Below, one piece after another: positions 37,152 to 45,659 of a DNA stretch of 62,506 nt (position 1 is its first letter; every line of letters starts with the position of its first letter). The stretch comes from Opitutia bacterium (GTDB lineage Bacteria; Verrucomicrobiota; Verrucomicrobiae; Opitutales; UBA953), in contig SFEJ01000009.1 in the NCBI GenBank assembly GCA_004558035.1, forward strand, positions 1 to 62,506. The letters run 5' to 3'. A program made the position numbers and the translations under genes. Below the pieces are notes generated by a model. The model was not told the origin of the DNA and did not search any database. It saw only the letters and a list, made by a program, of their open reading frames with translations.

Positions 37152-39449
37152 GTGTTGACGCTAAGACAACTTGCCGCCGCAGCGATCGTTCCCGCCTTTT
37201 TCGTCGCGGGAACGTTTTTTGCGTTTTCTGAACCCGAAGCCGCCGCCGAGCCGGACGCGGGAACGCCGACGGAAACGGCGCCCGACGAACGCGGAGAGCC
37301 CGCGGCGGCGGAACCCGCGGACTCCCCGGGCGCGCCCGCCGAAGCGAAGCCGGAGAAAGCGGGCATTCCGCTCACCTACACGCGTCTTTCCATCGGCAAG
37401 GACGGCGTCATCCGCTACGAGAACGCGGACCTGAATTTCGAAAATCTCGGCATTCACGCGGACGAGCTCGCCTACGACGCGAACGCGCAGGCGGCGCGCG
37501 CCTCGGGCTCGGTCTCGATCGACATGGACGCAATGCGCGTCGTGACCGATTCCGTCGATTACGACCAGAAGACGGGCTCCGTCTCCGCGAAGAACGTGCG
37601 CGGCGGCGCCGACTTCTTCTTTTTCAAGGGCGAAGAAATCTCCGCGGGAACGGGCGGCGACGCGACCGCGGTCGCCATCCGCGATTCCGAGGCCTACGTC
37701 GGCGAGCCGCACTGGAGCTCGGTCTCCTTCGGCGCGGGGCGTATCGACTACGACAGCGAGGAGGACTGGCTGCACCTGGGCCCGTCGATCTTCCGCGTCG
37801 CGGGCGTTCCCGTGCTGCCGCTGCCGCCGCTTTCGGTGCCGCGCATCGAGCGGCCGCCCGTGCGCATCTGGGCGAATTCCGGCGAATCCTCGACGCCGGG
37901 CTTTTATCTGCGCACGACGACGCACCTCACGATCTGGGACGACTACGAGCCGGGGCTGCTGCTTGACTTCTACGAGCGCTCTGGCCCGCTCGTCGGCCCC
38001 GCGCTCGCCTACGACACGCGCGGCGGGAACGCCGATTCCGCGCGCTGGATGTTCGGCGACTTTCAGGCCGGCTACATCAACGACACCGCGAACCGCGAAC
38101 CCGACATCTACCGCAACGAGATCGGCAGTCGGCGCGGCTTCATCGAATGGACGCACAAGCAGGAAATCGACGGTCTGGAAATTTCCGCCGCGATTCACCG
38201 CTGGAGCGACTCCGAGGTCACGCGCCATTTCCGCCCGGACGTCTACGACGCCAACCGCAATCCGGACAGCCATTTCGAGTTCGTGCTGCCCGGCGACAAC
38301 TACTACGTTTCCGCGCTCACGCGCGTCCACCTCAACGACTACCAGAGCACGCAGCAGCGCCTGCCGGAAATCCGCTTCGACCTCGTGCCGACGGAGATTC
38401 TGAACACGGGCGTCCGCCAGCGCTTCAGCGCCTCCTACGCCTGCCTCGTCGAAGAGGATTCCGACCAGTATCACCTGCGCCAGACGAACAAGGACGACCG
38501 CCTCGAAAGCTCCCGCGCGGATTTCTATTACGGGCTCGACGCGCCGATCGCCTTCGGCGACTTCGCGACCTTCACGCCGGTCGCGGGCGTCCGCTCCACG
38601 TTTTACGGGAACGCCGTTCCCGACGCCGACGACAATTACTGGCGCACCGTCGGGCAGATCGGCTTCGACCTGCAGTTCTGCTTTTCGGGAACGAACGGCT
38701 ACCGCAACGAGACCTGGGGCATCGACGGCCTGCGCCACGTCTGCCGCCCCGTTTTCCGCTACCGCTACATGCCCGGCGTCGCCTCGCAGAGCTCCCGCAT
38801 TCCCGAAATCGACCGCGACATCTACCGCGACGCGCCGACGATTCTCGACCTCGGCGACAACCGCGCCGTGGACACGCTCTACGACGAGCACATTTTCCGC
38901 ATCGGCCTCGAAAACCTTTTCCAGACGCGCGACAAGTCCTACGGCTCGAAGAATCTCGCCGAGTTCAACGTCTATCAGGACATCCGCAAGACGGACCGCC
39001 CCGTGGACGACGACACGCTGAGCGACAATTTCGCCGAGCTCGTGCTGAAGCCGGCGAGCTGGGTGAACTTCTCGCTGACGCACCGCATGGACGTGAGCGA
39101 TTTCTCCTCGAAGTCAATCCGCGCGTCCGTGCGCTTCACGGACGGCGACGTCTGGGGCGTGACGCTCTCCGGGCGCTTCCTCGCCAACGACGACCTCGCC
39201 TACTACGGCTGCGACACGCACGCGCGCCAGTACACCGTGCGCGTCGACTGGCGGCTCAATTCCTATTACCTGTTTTACGGCGACTGGCGCTTCGACGACG
39301 AAAAGAACATTTTCACCGACCAGTATTACGGCCTGCGCCAGCGCCTCGGAAATTCCTGGAACATCGAATACTACGTGCGCTACCGCCAGGACGCCGGCGA
39401 CGAAAGCGACTTCTCCTTCGGCGTGTCGCTGAGCCTGTTCGCCTATTGA
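37152..39449 (+). CDS. lptD: LPS-assembly protein LptD (OstA/Imp)
   Basis: I chose GTG 37,152 as start; it gives a signal peptide (TLRQLAAAAIVPAFFVAGTF), but TTG starts at 37,080 and 37,155 are possible. An acidic Pro/Ala linker is followed by an OstA-like N-domain (residues ~80-200) with RYENADLNFENLGIHADELAY. A large beta-barrel with many aromatic alternations follows and ends FGVSLSLFAY. LptD inserts LPS into the outer leaflet. It shows that the organism has LPS or a similar glycolipid. It is about 765 aa, near the usual length. scpA begins 4 bp after the stop. Confidence 0.88.
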   Translation: MLTLRQLAAAAIVPAFFVAGTFFAFSEPEAAAEPDAGTPTETAPDERGEPAAAEPADSPGAPAEAKPEKAGIPLTYTRLSIGKDGVIRYENADLNFENLGIHADELAYDANAQAARASGSVSIDMDAMRVVTDSVDYDQKTGSVSAKNVRGGADFFFFKGEEISAGTGGDATAVAIRDSEAYVGEPHWSSVSFGAGRIDYDSEEDWLHLGPSIFRVAGVPVLPLPPLSVPRIERPPVRIWANSGESSTPGFYLRTTTHLTIWDDYEPGLLLDFYERSGPLVGPALAYDTRGGNADSARWMFGDFQAGYINDTANREPDIYRNEIGSRRGFIEWTHKQEIDGLEISAAIHRWSDSEVTRHFRPDVYDANRNPDSHFEFVLPGDNYYVSALTRVHLNDYQSTQQRLPEIRFDLVPTEILNTGVRQRFSASYACLVEEDSDQYHLRQTNKDDRLESSRADFYYGLDAPIAFGDFATFTPVAGVRSTFYGNAVPDADDNYWRTVGQIGFDLQFCFSGTNGYRNETWGIDGLRHVCRPVFRYRYMPGVASQSSRIPEIDRDIYRDAPTILDLGDNRAVDTLYDEHIFRIGLENLFQTRDKSYGSKNLAEFNVYQDIRKTDRPVDDDTLSDNFAELVLKPASWVNFSLTHRMDVSDFSSKSIRASVRFTDGDVWGVTLSGRFLANDDLAYYGCDTHARQYTVRVDWRLNSYYLFYGDWRFDDEKNIFTDQYYGLRQRLGNSWNIEYYVRYRQDAGDESDFSFGVSLSLFAY
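37187..37220 (+). terminator. Terminator-like hairpin inside the lptD signal-peptide codons
   Basis: CGTTCCCGC and GCGGGAACG flank a 10-nt loop and are followed by six T residues, like the true terminators elsewhere, yet this lies 35 bp into the coding sequence. It may attenuate lptD, or be a chance result of the over-represented word. Confidence 0.4.
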
Positions 39450-39453
39450 CGCG

Positions 39454-40323
39454 ATGGAAACGCCCTTCGAAGATCCGGCGGAAAAACTCCGCGCCGAGAC
39501 GCTCCGCGACGGGCTTTTCCCCGACGACGTTCCCGCCGTGCGCCTCTCGAAATTCGAAGGCCCGCTCGACCTGCTTCTGTTTCTCATCCGCAAGAACGAA
39601 ATCGACGTCCGCGACATTCCGATCGTCGAGATCACGCGCCAATACATGGAGATTCTCCGCCGGAACGAGGCGATGAAGATCGAGATCGCGGGGGAATTCT
39701 TCGTCATGGCGGCGACGCTGATGTACATCAAGAGCCGCATGCTGCTGCCGACCGGCGAAAACGCGCCGGAGCCGGAGACGAGCGCGGACGAGGACGAAAA
39801 TCTCGACCCGCGCTGGCAGCTCATCCGCCAGCTCATCCAGTACAAACGCCTCAAGGACTCCGCCGCCTACATCGCCGGACTCATCGAAAAACGGCAGGAT
39901 TTCCTGCCGCGCATCGTCGAAAAGCCCGCCGCGCCCGAAGAACGCCCGCTCGCGCCGCTCGGGAAAATGGACCTCTGGAACGTCTTCAATCTCGTCCTCA
40001 AACGCCTTTCGGAGCGCATTCTGCCCGGCGAAATTCAGGACGATTCCGTGACGATCGCCGCGCGCATGAGCGACATTCTCGAGCGCCTGAAAACTGAAAA
40101 ATCCTTCACGTTCACGTCGCTGCTTCCGGAAAAAATCACGATTCCGATGCTCGCGACGACGTTTCTCGCATGCCTCGAGCTCGCGCGCCTCGGGCAGATG
40201 ACGGTGACGCAGGACGAGCTTTTCGGCGAAATCTTCTGCGCCGCGCGCGCCCCCGGCGAAGACGTTCCCGCGCCCGCCAACGGCGAACAGCGCCACGACG
40301 ACCCGCTCTTCGCCCGCGCGTAA
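39454..40323 (+). CDS. scpA: Segregation and condensation protein A
   Basis: The 289-aa kleisin starts with VRLSKFEGPLDLLLFLIRKNEIDVRDIPI, the diagnostic ScpA segment. FFVMAATLMYIKSRMLLP follows, and a C-terminal winged-helix (FLACLELARLGQMTVTQDELFG) binds SMC. It lies 4 bp after lptD, suggesting co-transcription; scpB is not in the window. Confidence 0.95.
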   Translation: METPFEDPAEKLRAETLRDGLFPDDVPAVRLSKFEGPLDLLLFLIRKNEIDVRDIPIVEITRQYMEILRRNEAMKIEIAGEFFVMAATLMYIKSRMLLPTGENAPEPETSADEDENLDPRWQLIRQLIQYKRLKDSAAYIAGLIEKRQDFLPRIVEKPAAPEERPLAPLGKMDLWNVFNLVLKRLSERILPGEIQDDSVTIAARMSDILERLKTEKSFTFTSLLPEKITIPMLATTFLACLELARLGQMTVTQDELFGEIFCAARAPGEDVPAPANGEQRHDDPLFARA

Positions 40324-40362
40324 GCCCCCCGCCGCCCCGAAAATCAAATAACGTTTACTTTT

Positions 40363-40390
40363 TTGAACAAAATCGCCACTCTTTGTTCAA
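40363..40390. promoter_or_regulatory. Operator dyad of the hipBA module
   Basis: TTGAACAAA and TTTGTTCAA form a perfect 9-bp inverted repeat spaced by 10 bp, 13 bp before the hipB start, in an AT-rich patch. HipB proteins autorepress through such dyads (family knowledge). Confidence 0.7.
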
Positions 40391-40403
40391 GGTAATAAAC
40401 ATT

Positions 40404-40718
40404 ATGAGAACGGCAAAACGGGCGCTCCTACCGAATCAGCGGCGCATTTTGGAAGAATTCGGCGAAAACCTCCGCTGCGCGCGGCTGAGGCGGGACTTGT
40501 CGTCGACGCAAGTCGCGGAGCGCGCCGGCATTTCCCGCGGAACGCTCGTGAAAATCGAGCGCGGCGACGAAAACGTCGCGCTGGGGTTTTATTTTCGCGT
40601 GCTGACGGTCCTGTCCCTGGAAAAAGATCTCTCGGCCGTCGCGCGGGACGACGCGCTCGGACGCAAACTCCAGGACGCCAAACTGCCTCTGCGCGGACGC
40701 GCTTCGGTGAAGGAGTGA
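40404..40718 (+). CDS. hipB: HipB-like antitoxin, Xre-type HTH
   Basis: The 104-aa protein contains a helix-turn-helix (FGENLRCARLRRDLSSTQVAERAGISRGTLVKIERG). The start ATG 40,404 follows the operator dyad directly. The much longer open frame upstream is within scpA. The gene ends 3 bp before hipA, a typical antitoxin-toxin spacing. It should bind both the operator and HipA. Confidence 0.85.
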   Translation: MRTAKRALLPNQRRILEEFGENLRCARLRRDLSSTQVAERAGISRGTLVKIERGDENVALGFYFRVLTVLSLEKDLSAVARDDALGRKLQDAKLPLRGRASVKE

Positions 40719-40721
40719 ATC

Positions 40722-41972
40722 ATGGACGAACGCATTTTCGTTTATTTTGACGCGGAAACGTCCGAGCGACCGATTCCCATGGGCACGCTTTTCGTCGCCC
40801 GCGCCCGCGGGAACGAGGTCTTTTCTTTCGAATACGAATCGGACTGGCTTCGCGCACCGGCCGCGCGCGCTTTGGATCCGCATCTGGCGCTGTATGCGGG
40901 GCGCCAATACGTTCCCGCCGACAAGACGAATTTCGGAATTTTCCTCGATTCCTCGCCGGACCGCTGGGGGCGCGTGCTCCTGCGCCGTCGCGAATCCCTG
41001 CGCGCGAGAGAAGAAAATCGGCGGGAACGCCGCCTGACGGAGACGGATTTTCTTCTCGGCGTTTTCGACGGAAGCCGCATGGGCGCGCTGCGCTTCAAAA
41101 GATCTCCGGACGCGAATTTTCTCGACGATGATTCGGACGCCGCAATCCCGCCTTGGGCCTCTCTGCGGGAACTCGCTTTCGCCAGCACGCAGCTGGAAAG
41201 AGATGAACTCGGACGAGACGGGAAAACGACGCGCTGGCTGAAAATGCTCGTCGCGCCGGGCTCCTCTCTCGGCGGTGCACGCCCGAAAGCCAACGTTCAA
41301 GCCGACGACGGCGAACTTTGGATCGCAAAATTTCCGAGCCGCAACGACGAAACGGACGTCGGCGCCTGGGAGTGCGTCGTCGCGGAACTCGCAAACGCCT
41401 GCGGCATACGGACGGCTCCCTTCCGTGCGGAAAAATTCGGCAAAAACGGAACTACCTTTCTCACGAAACGCTTCGATCGAACCCGCCGACGGCGCATTCA
41501 TTTCGCGTCGGCGATGACGCTGCTGGGTTACGAGGACGGCGCAGACGCCGCAGAGGGCGCAAGCTATCTGGAACTCGCCGAGCTGCTGATTCGAAGCGGC
41601 GCGGAAACGGACCGCGACCTGGAAGAACTCTGGCGTCGCATCGTGTTCAACATCGCCGTTTCCGACTGCGACGACCATCTGCGCAACCACGGATTCCTTC
41701 TTTCCGCCCGCGGATGGCGCCTCGCTCCGGCCTACGACCTGAACCCGAATCCCGACGGTTTCGCGCTGACGCTGAACATCACCGAAAGCAGCAACGCGTT
41801 GGATTTCGACTTGGCGTTGAGCACGGCGAAATGTTTCGGACTAAACTCGGCAAAGGCGGAAAAAATTCTTAAGGAAATCCGAGACGAGGTCTCTCATTGG
41901 CGCACAATCGCGACCCGCCGAAAAATCCCTCTCTCGGAACAAGAGCGCATGCGGCCCGCTTTCCGCACCTGA
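40722..41972 (+). CDS. hipA: HipA-like serine/threonine kinase toxin
   Basis: The 416-aa protein has the HipA N-domain (FGIFLDSSPDRWGRVLLRRR), the Gly-rich GSSLGGARPKANV loop, and WIAKFPSRNDETDVGAWE. The catalytic and metal motifs are NIAVSDCDDHLRNHGFLL and PAYDLNPNP, both intact. HipA phosphorylates targets such as aminoacyl-tRNA synthetases and causes growth arrest. The word CGTTCCCG still occurs three times in it, so the gene is not a very recent arrival by that signature. Composition is less GC-biased than its neighbours. Confidence 0.9.
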   Translation: MDERIFVYFDAETSERPIPMGTLFVARARGNEVFSFEYESDWLRAPAARALDPHLALYAGRQYVPADKTNFGIFLDSSPDRWGRVLLRRRESLRAREENRRERRLTETDFLLGVFDGSRMGALRFKRSPDANFLDDDSDAAIPPWASLRELAFASTQLERDELGRDGKTTRWLKMLVAPGSSLGGARPKANVQADDGELWIAKFPSRNDETDVGAWECVVAELANACGIRTAPFRAEKFGKNGTTFLTKRFDRTRRRRIHFASAMTLLGYEDGADAAEGASYLELAELLIRSGAETDRDLEELWRRIVFNIAVSDCDDHLRNHGFLLSARGWRLAPAYDLNPNPDGFALTLNITESSNALDFDLALSTAKCFGLNSAKAEKILKEIRDEVSHWRTIATRRKIPLSEQERMRPAFRT

Positions 41973-42504
41973 ACGCGCGCCGTCTTCGTCCGAATTTTGG
42001 CGAACCGGGCAAAATTCAAGATGGACTTCCGTTTTTGCGCCCGCGGGAACGAAAATCATCGCGAACGGGCGGCGGAGTCCGAACTATAAGGATTTATAGC
42101 CATGTATAGCGGATTTTCACGAAAACGGCGAAATATGCGCTATAATTTGCAATAAATCGCTCTTATTCCGCCGAACTCGGCATCACTCGCCTCATGAATT
42201 CGTCGAAAAGCGGCACCGTGAAATCGACGACGCCGTGGCTCGGGCCGTAAATCATGCCCTTCTTGAGCAGCGCGGCGCGCAATTGCAGAAAACCCGGCGA
42301 ACATTTGACATTTTACAAGTCCGCGTTTTGACAAAATCCGCCTGCAGCCCGCATAAATAAAGGATTCTTCGAATCTCGAAGAATTGCGTCGGCTCTGGAC
42401 AACATTTGACACTTCCGCCCTCGGACAATTGCGCCCGCCGCGTTCCCGCGGGCGTCAGCGGGAACGCGCGGCTTCCGCGTAGAGGCGCAGGTAGGCGGCG
42501 GAAA
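41973..42504. other. Intergenic remnant-rich region
   Basis: This 532-bp gap contains a CTATAA-GGAT-TTATAG dyad near 42,083 and AT-rich words around 42,100-42,155. It also holds C-terminal fragments of two genes (annotated separately) and two similar ACATTTGACA words (near 42,301 and 42,402). No intact gene is seen. Confidence 0.6.
42163..42303 (-). pseudogene. C-terminal remnant of an AAA-type ATPase
   Basis: The open frame ends LLKKGMIYGPSHGVVDFTVP then LFDEFMRR. This resembles the C-terminus of small ATP-binding proteins that end with a GxIYxPxxGxxxFxVPLFxxFM motif. A stop codon closes the frame just upstream and no ATPase motifs remain, so only about 45 codons survive. Confidence 0.5.
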
Positions 42505-42520
42505 TCACACGTCCGAAGCC
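42455..42520 (-). pseudogene. C-terminal remnant of a GT4 glycosyltransferase gene
   Basis: The frame reads FGRVISAAYLRLYAEAARSR then stop. The intact GT4 at 43,583 ends RTTAAACLRLYADARNRAQG. The remnant overlaps the last codons of the Abi gene, which implies that Abi was inserted at or recombined with the 3' end of a GT4 gene. Confidence 0.55.
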
Positions 42521-43545
42521 GCCCAAATCGGACGCGCCCGCCAATCGCGAGGAAATCCCATCCCGTCGCGGACGAACTCCCGCTCTTCACTTACAAGCGC
42601 AACGATTCTCGAGCGCCACCGCGACTGCGGCGCGATTTTTCGGACCAGCCACACAAGAATCACAAGAACATTGTACACGGATTTTTCTCCGCGTACGAGC
42701 GATTCGCCGAGCTCCGGCGGATGCTTCGGAAATTTCATCTCAAAGAAAAGCCGCTTGTTCCAAAGTCGGCCATGGTGCGCACAAATGTTTCTCACGTTGC
42801 GGAGCACGTTCATGAAGGAACTCATCCGCTTTGCGTCCAAACCCCAACCGTCAAAAATCTCATCTCGCGCGGCGCGGTCGTTCAGGCAATTTATCATCGT
42901 GAACAATTGCCCCTGCGTGAGAATTTCGCACACCGACCAGATCGGCACGCGTTCAGGCGGAGTGAGGTCGTTCCGAAAATGCGTGATGCACGGCTCTTTC
43001 GAAGCAACAATCGCCTCGTAAATTCCATGAAGCGCCTTCCGATAAGGCGCACCGGAATGAATCTCCGCGTTCTCATACGCGAGAGCGCCGTATTTCAGCC
43101 CCAAGACATGCGCCCATCGAGAACGCAACGCCGTTTCCACACGTTCGATTGCGTCCAAAGTCGCGAGACGCAACCGCCTGTCGAACACGTAGAGTCTCCA
43201 AAGGTCTTCAAATGACGTTCCCTCGACGAACGCGTCGGAATCCTCCGCATGAACGAACGGAAAACGGTACGCCATCAGCCGATAATAATGACACTCGCGA
43301 AGCAGCACCTCCGCGCGAGCCGCATCCGGCACGCTTAGGCCTCTCGTTTTCAGCAAATCGATGAGTTCTCCGTAGGTCTTCGCGTCTTTGCTCGGCGTTC
43401 CGCAAGACGAAAGATAGGAAGAAATCCGTTCTTCGCGGCGGACACATTCGGAGCAAAATTCGTTTTCGTCCGCAGAGGAAGCGACGGGAGGAAAAAAAGC
43501 GGCTCCCCGTGGTGCGCATTGTGAAGAGGCGTGGGGAGCATTCAT
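42505..43545 (-). CDS. Abi_2-family abortive infection protein
   Basis: The 346-aa protein has the Abi_2/AbiD/F features: KTYGELIDLLKTRGLSVPD, ECHYYRLMAYRFPF, FDRRLRLATLDAIERVETAL and NVRNICAHHGRLWNKRL. It ends MGFPRDWRARPIW, the usual family end. Start ATG 43,545 lies 10 bases after GGAG; an ATG three codons upstream is too close to that site. The N-terminus adds a Cys pair (CSECVRREER). The gene has no CGTTCCCG word, unlike almost all neighbours, which supports recent acquisition. It probably acts in phage defence, perhaps as an RNA-directed HEPN-like toxin given the RNxxxH-like motif (inference). Confidence 0.82.
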   Translation of the reverse strand: MNAPHASSQCAPRGAAFFPPVASSADENEFCSECVRREERISSYLSSCGTPSKDAKTYGELIDLLKTRGLSVPDAARAEVLLRECHYYRLMAYRFPFVHAEDSDAFVEGTSFEDLWRLYVFDRRLRLATLDAIERVETALRSRWAHVLGLKYGALAYENAEIHSGAPYRKALHGIYEAIVASKEPCITHFRNDLTPPERVPIWSVCEILTQGQLFTMINCLNDRAARDEIFDGWGLDAKRMSSFMNVLRNVRNICAHHGRLWNKRLFFEMKFPKHPPELGESLVRGEKSVYNVLVILVWLVRKIAPQSRWRSRIVALVSEEREFVRDGMGFPRDWRARPIWAASDV

Positions 43546-43582
43546 GCGGTACATTCTCCATATCGCGCATTTTTTCGCAAGA

Positions 43583-44680
43583 TTATATTCCTTGGGCGCG
43601 ATTTCTCGCGTCCGCGTAGAGCCGCAGACAGGCGGCGGCGGTTGTGCGGACGTCGAAGTCCGCCGCGCGGCGGGAACAGGCGGCGGAGACACGGGCGTAA
43701 AAATCCTTGTCCGAGGCGAGTTTTTCGATCGTTCCCGCGAGCGCCTTTTCGTCTCCCTGCGGGAACAGCAGCCCTGCCCCGCCGACCACCTCCGCCAGCC
43801 CGGGAACATCCGACGCGACGACGGGCTTGCCCGCCGCCATGCCTTCGACGGCCGCCAAGCCGAACCCCTCCCAATGCGACGACATCACGACGACGTCCGC
43901 CGCCTTCAGCAAAGCGGGAACGTCCGCGCGCGCTCCAAGAAAATGCGCCCGCGTCCGCACGCCGAGCGTCTTCGCGAGACGTTCGCATTCCGCGCGCCGC
44001 GCCCCGTCGCCCACGAAAACGGCGTGCACGTCGTCCGGCAAAATGCGCAACGCACGCAGAACGCAGTCTTGGTCCTTCGCCGCGCGAAATCCTGCCGTCT
44101 GAACGATCGCACAGCCGCACTTCTCCGGAAAAATTTCACTGCGAGGAACCGAAACCGCGCTCGCAAAGCGCTCCAAATCCGCGCCGTTGGGAATAGTCGA
44201 AACCGAGCCCTGTTTCCCCAAATATCGTTCCAGCGCGTCACTCGTCTTCTCGGAAATTCCCGCAATCTCCGCATAACGCTCGTAAACGAACTTGTCGAAA
44301 AAGCGAAAAACGGGGATATCACGGCGGCGGTTGTGCGTGGAATGCTCCGTCGTCACCAGAGGCGTTCCCGCGAAGGAAATCGCTTTCGCGAGCGCGACCC
44401 AATACTGCGCCGGGAAGAGATGCACGTGCACGACGTCGTATTTCCGCAGAAACGGAATCAGCCGAAAAATGTTCATCGGGGAATACACGCTCGTTCCCGC
44501 GCCGAAATCGTGCACACGGATTCCGGCTCGCTCCAGCGATTCCCGAAACGGCGTCGCTCCGCCTTTCAGAAGAAGCACCTCGACCGCATTCCCGGCATCG
44601 CGCTGAAGCGGCGCGAGATCCGCGACAAGCTTTTCCGCGCCGCCCGTCCTGAGCGAATTGATGACATGAAGAATTTTCAT
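43583..44680 (-). CDS. Glycosyltransferase family 4
   Basis: The 365-aa GT-B enzyme shows the N-terminal RTGGAEKLVADLAPL and VVHVHLFPAQYW, and the C-terminal IPNGADLERF, FVGDGARRAECERLA and HWEGFGLAAVEGMAAGKPVVASD donor site. It probably adds a sugar to the repeat unit made by the left polysaccharide operon. It is the last intact GT of that operon; abi starts 38 bp downstream. Confidence 0.93.
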   Translation of the reverse strand: MKILHVINSLRTGGAEKLVADLAPLQRDAGNAVEVLLLKGGATPFRESLERAGIRVHDFGAGTSVYSPMNIFRLIPFLRKYDVVHVHLFPAQYWVALAKAISFAGTPLVTTEHSTHNRRRDIPVFRFFDKFVYERYAEIAGISEKTSDALERYLGKQGSVSTIPNGADLERFASAVSVPRSEIFPEKCGCAIVQTAGFRAAKDQDCVLRALRILPDDVHAVFVGDGARRAECERLAKTLGVRTRAHFLGARADVPALLKAADVVVMSSHWEGFGLAAVEGMAAGKPVVASDVPGLAEVVGGAGLLFPQGDEKALAGTIEKLASDKDFYARVSAACSRRAADFDVRTTAAACLRLYADARNRAQGI

Positions 44681-44756
44681 TTTCTATAAAAATTTTTCCA
44701 CGAAACTCGCAACCGCACACACAAATGATTCCGCATGCCTCGCGTATTCCATGGGT

Positions 44757-45656
44757 TTATTTTGAGCAATTTGCGAGCCCCGCGGAGCGATTATCCCGCA
44801 AAAACATCAGGAAGCCGAGAAGGAGACCGACGAGCGAGAAAAGCCCGCCCTGCTTCAGTTTCGAGAAGAACGAGCGCTTCGAGAGGAAGGCGAAGCGCCA
44901 AAAATTGATCATGCCCTTGAGCTTCTGCGGGAACGGAAGCGAGGCGATACGGGAAAATTCCGAATAGTAGAGCATGCTCGTCTCGGAGCTACGACGGCGT
45001 TGGCGCACGATACTCGCCGTCAACCCGTCGGGAAGATATTCGCAGACGTATATTTTTTCGTAAAAATAGCGGAGCTTGTATTTTTGCGCCATGCGATTCC
45101 ACACGAGCGATTCCGGGCAGAACCGTTCGCCTGGGACATCCGGGAACGGGAATTCCCGCATCACGGAAGTTCTGAAAACCTCCGCCATATCGCCCTTCGC
45201 GCCGTACTTGTAGCGGAAGTCCAGGCAGTTGCAGTCGAGAATTTTCCATGCTTCCTCGCCGCCGATTTTCTCGCCGTCCCCCCGCGCGCGCACTCCGGAA
45301 ACGCCCGCGAAAGTCGCGTCGTCCCGCACGTTCCCGTAGTGAAAAGCAACGCGTTCGAGCGCGTCGTCCGCGAGATGGTCGTCGCTGTCCACGATGAAAA
45401 AAAGCTCGCCGCGGGTCTCGCACACGCCGCGGTTAATCGCGCGATGTTTCCCGCCGTTTTCCTGTCGAAAATACCGAATCGGGATTTTGTTTTCGGCAAT
45501 GAAGCCGGCGAGGAGCGTTCCCGTCCCATCTGTCGAGCCGTCGTCCACGACGAGCCATTCGAAATCGTGAAAGCTCTGTCGGCACAAACTTTCGTAAAGT
45601 TTCCCGATGATGTAGCCGCGGTTATACGCGGGTGTGAATACGGTGATGAGCGGCAT
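44757..45656 (-). CDS. Glycosyltransferase family 2
   Basis: The 299-aa GT-A enzyme begins LITVFTPAYNRGYIIGKLYE and has WLVVDDGSTDGTG and FIVDSDDHLADDALER (DxD). C-terminal hydrophobic/basic helices suggest membrane contact. Its start is 3 bp after the EpsG-like stop, so the genes are coupled. Confidence 0.93.
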   Translation of the reverse strand: MPLITVFTPAYNRGYIIGKLYESLCRQSFHDFEWLVVDDGSTDGTGTLLAGFIAENKIPIRYFRQENGGKHRAINRGVCETRGELFFIVDSDDHLADDALERVAFHYGNVRDDATFAGVSGVRARGDGEKIGGEEAWKILDCNCLDFRYKYGAKGDMAEVFRTSVMREFPFPDVPGERFCPESLVWNRMAQKYKLRYFYEKIYVCEYLPDGLTASIVRQRRRSSETSMLYYSEFSRIASLPFPQKLKGMINFWRFAFLSKRSFFSKLKQGGLFSLVGLLLGFLMFLRDNRSAGLANCSK

Positions 45657-45659
45657 TGG

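Noticed and set aside
43531..44196. Plus-strand ORFs across the GT4 at 43,583
   Set aside because: They are Arg/Pro-rich shadows; the minus-strand GT4 has clear motifs.
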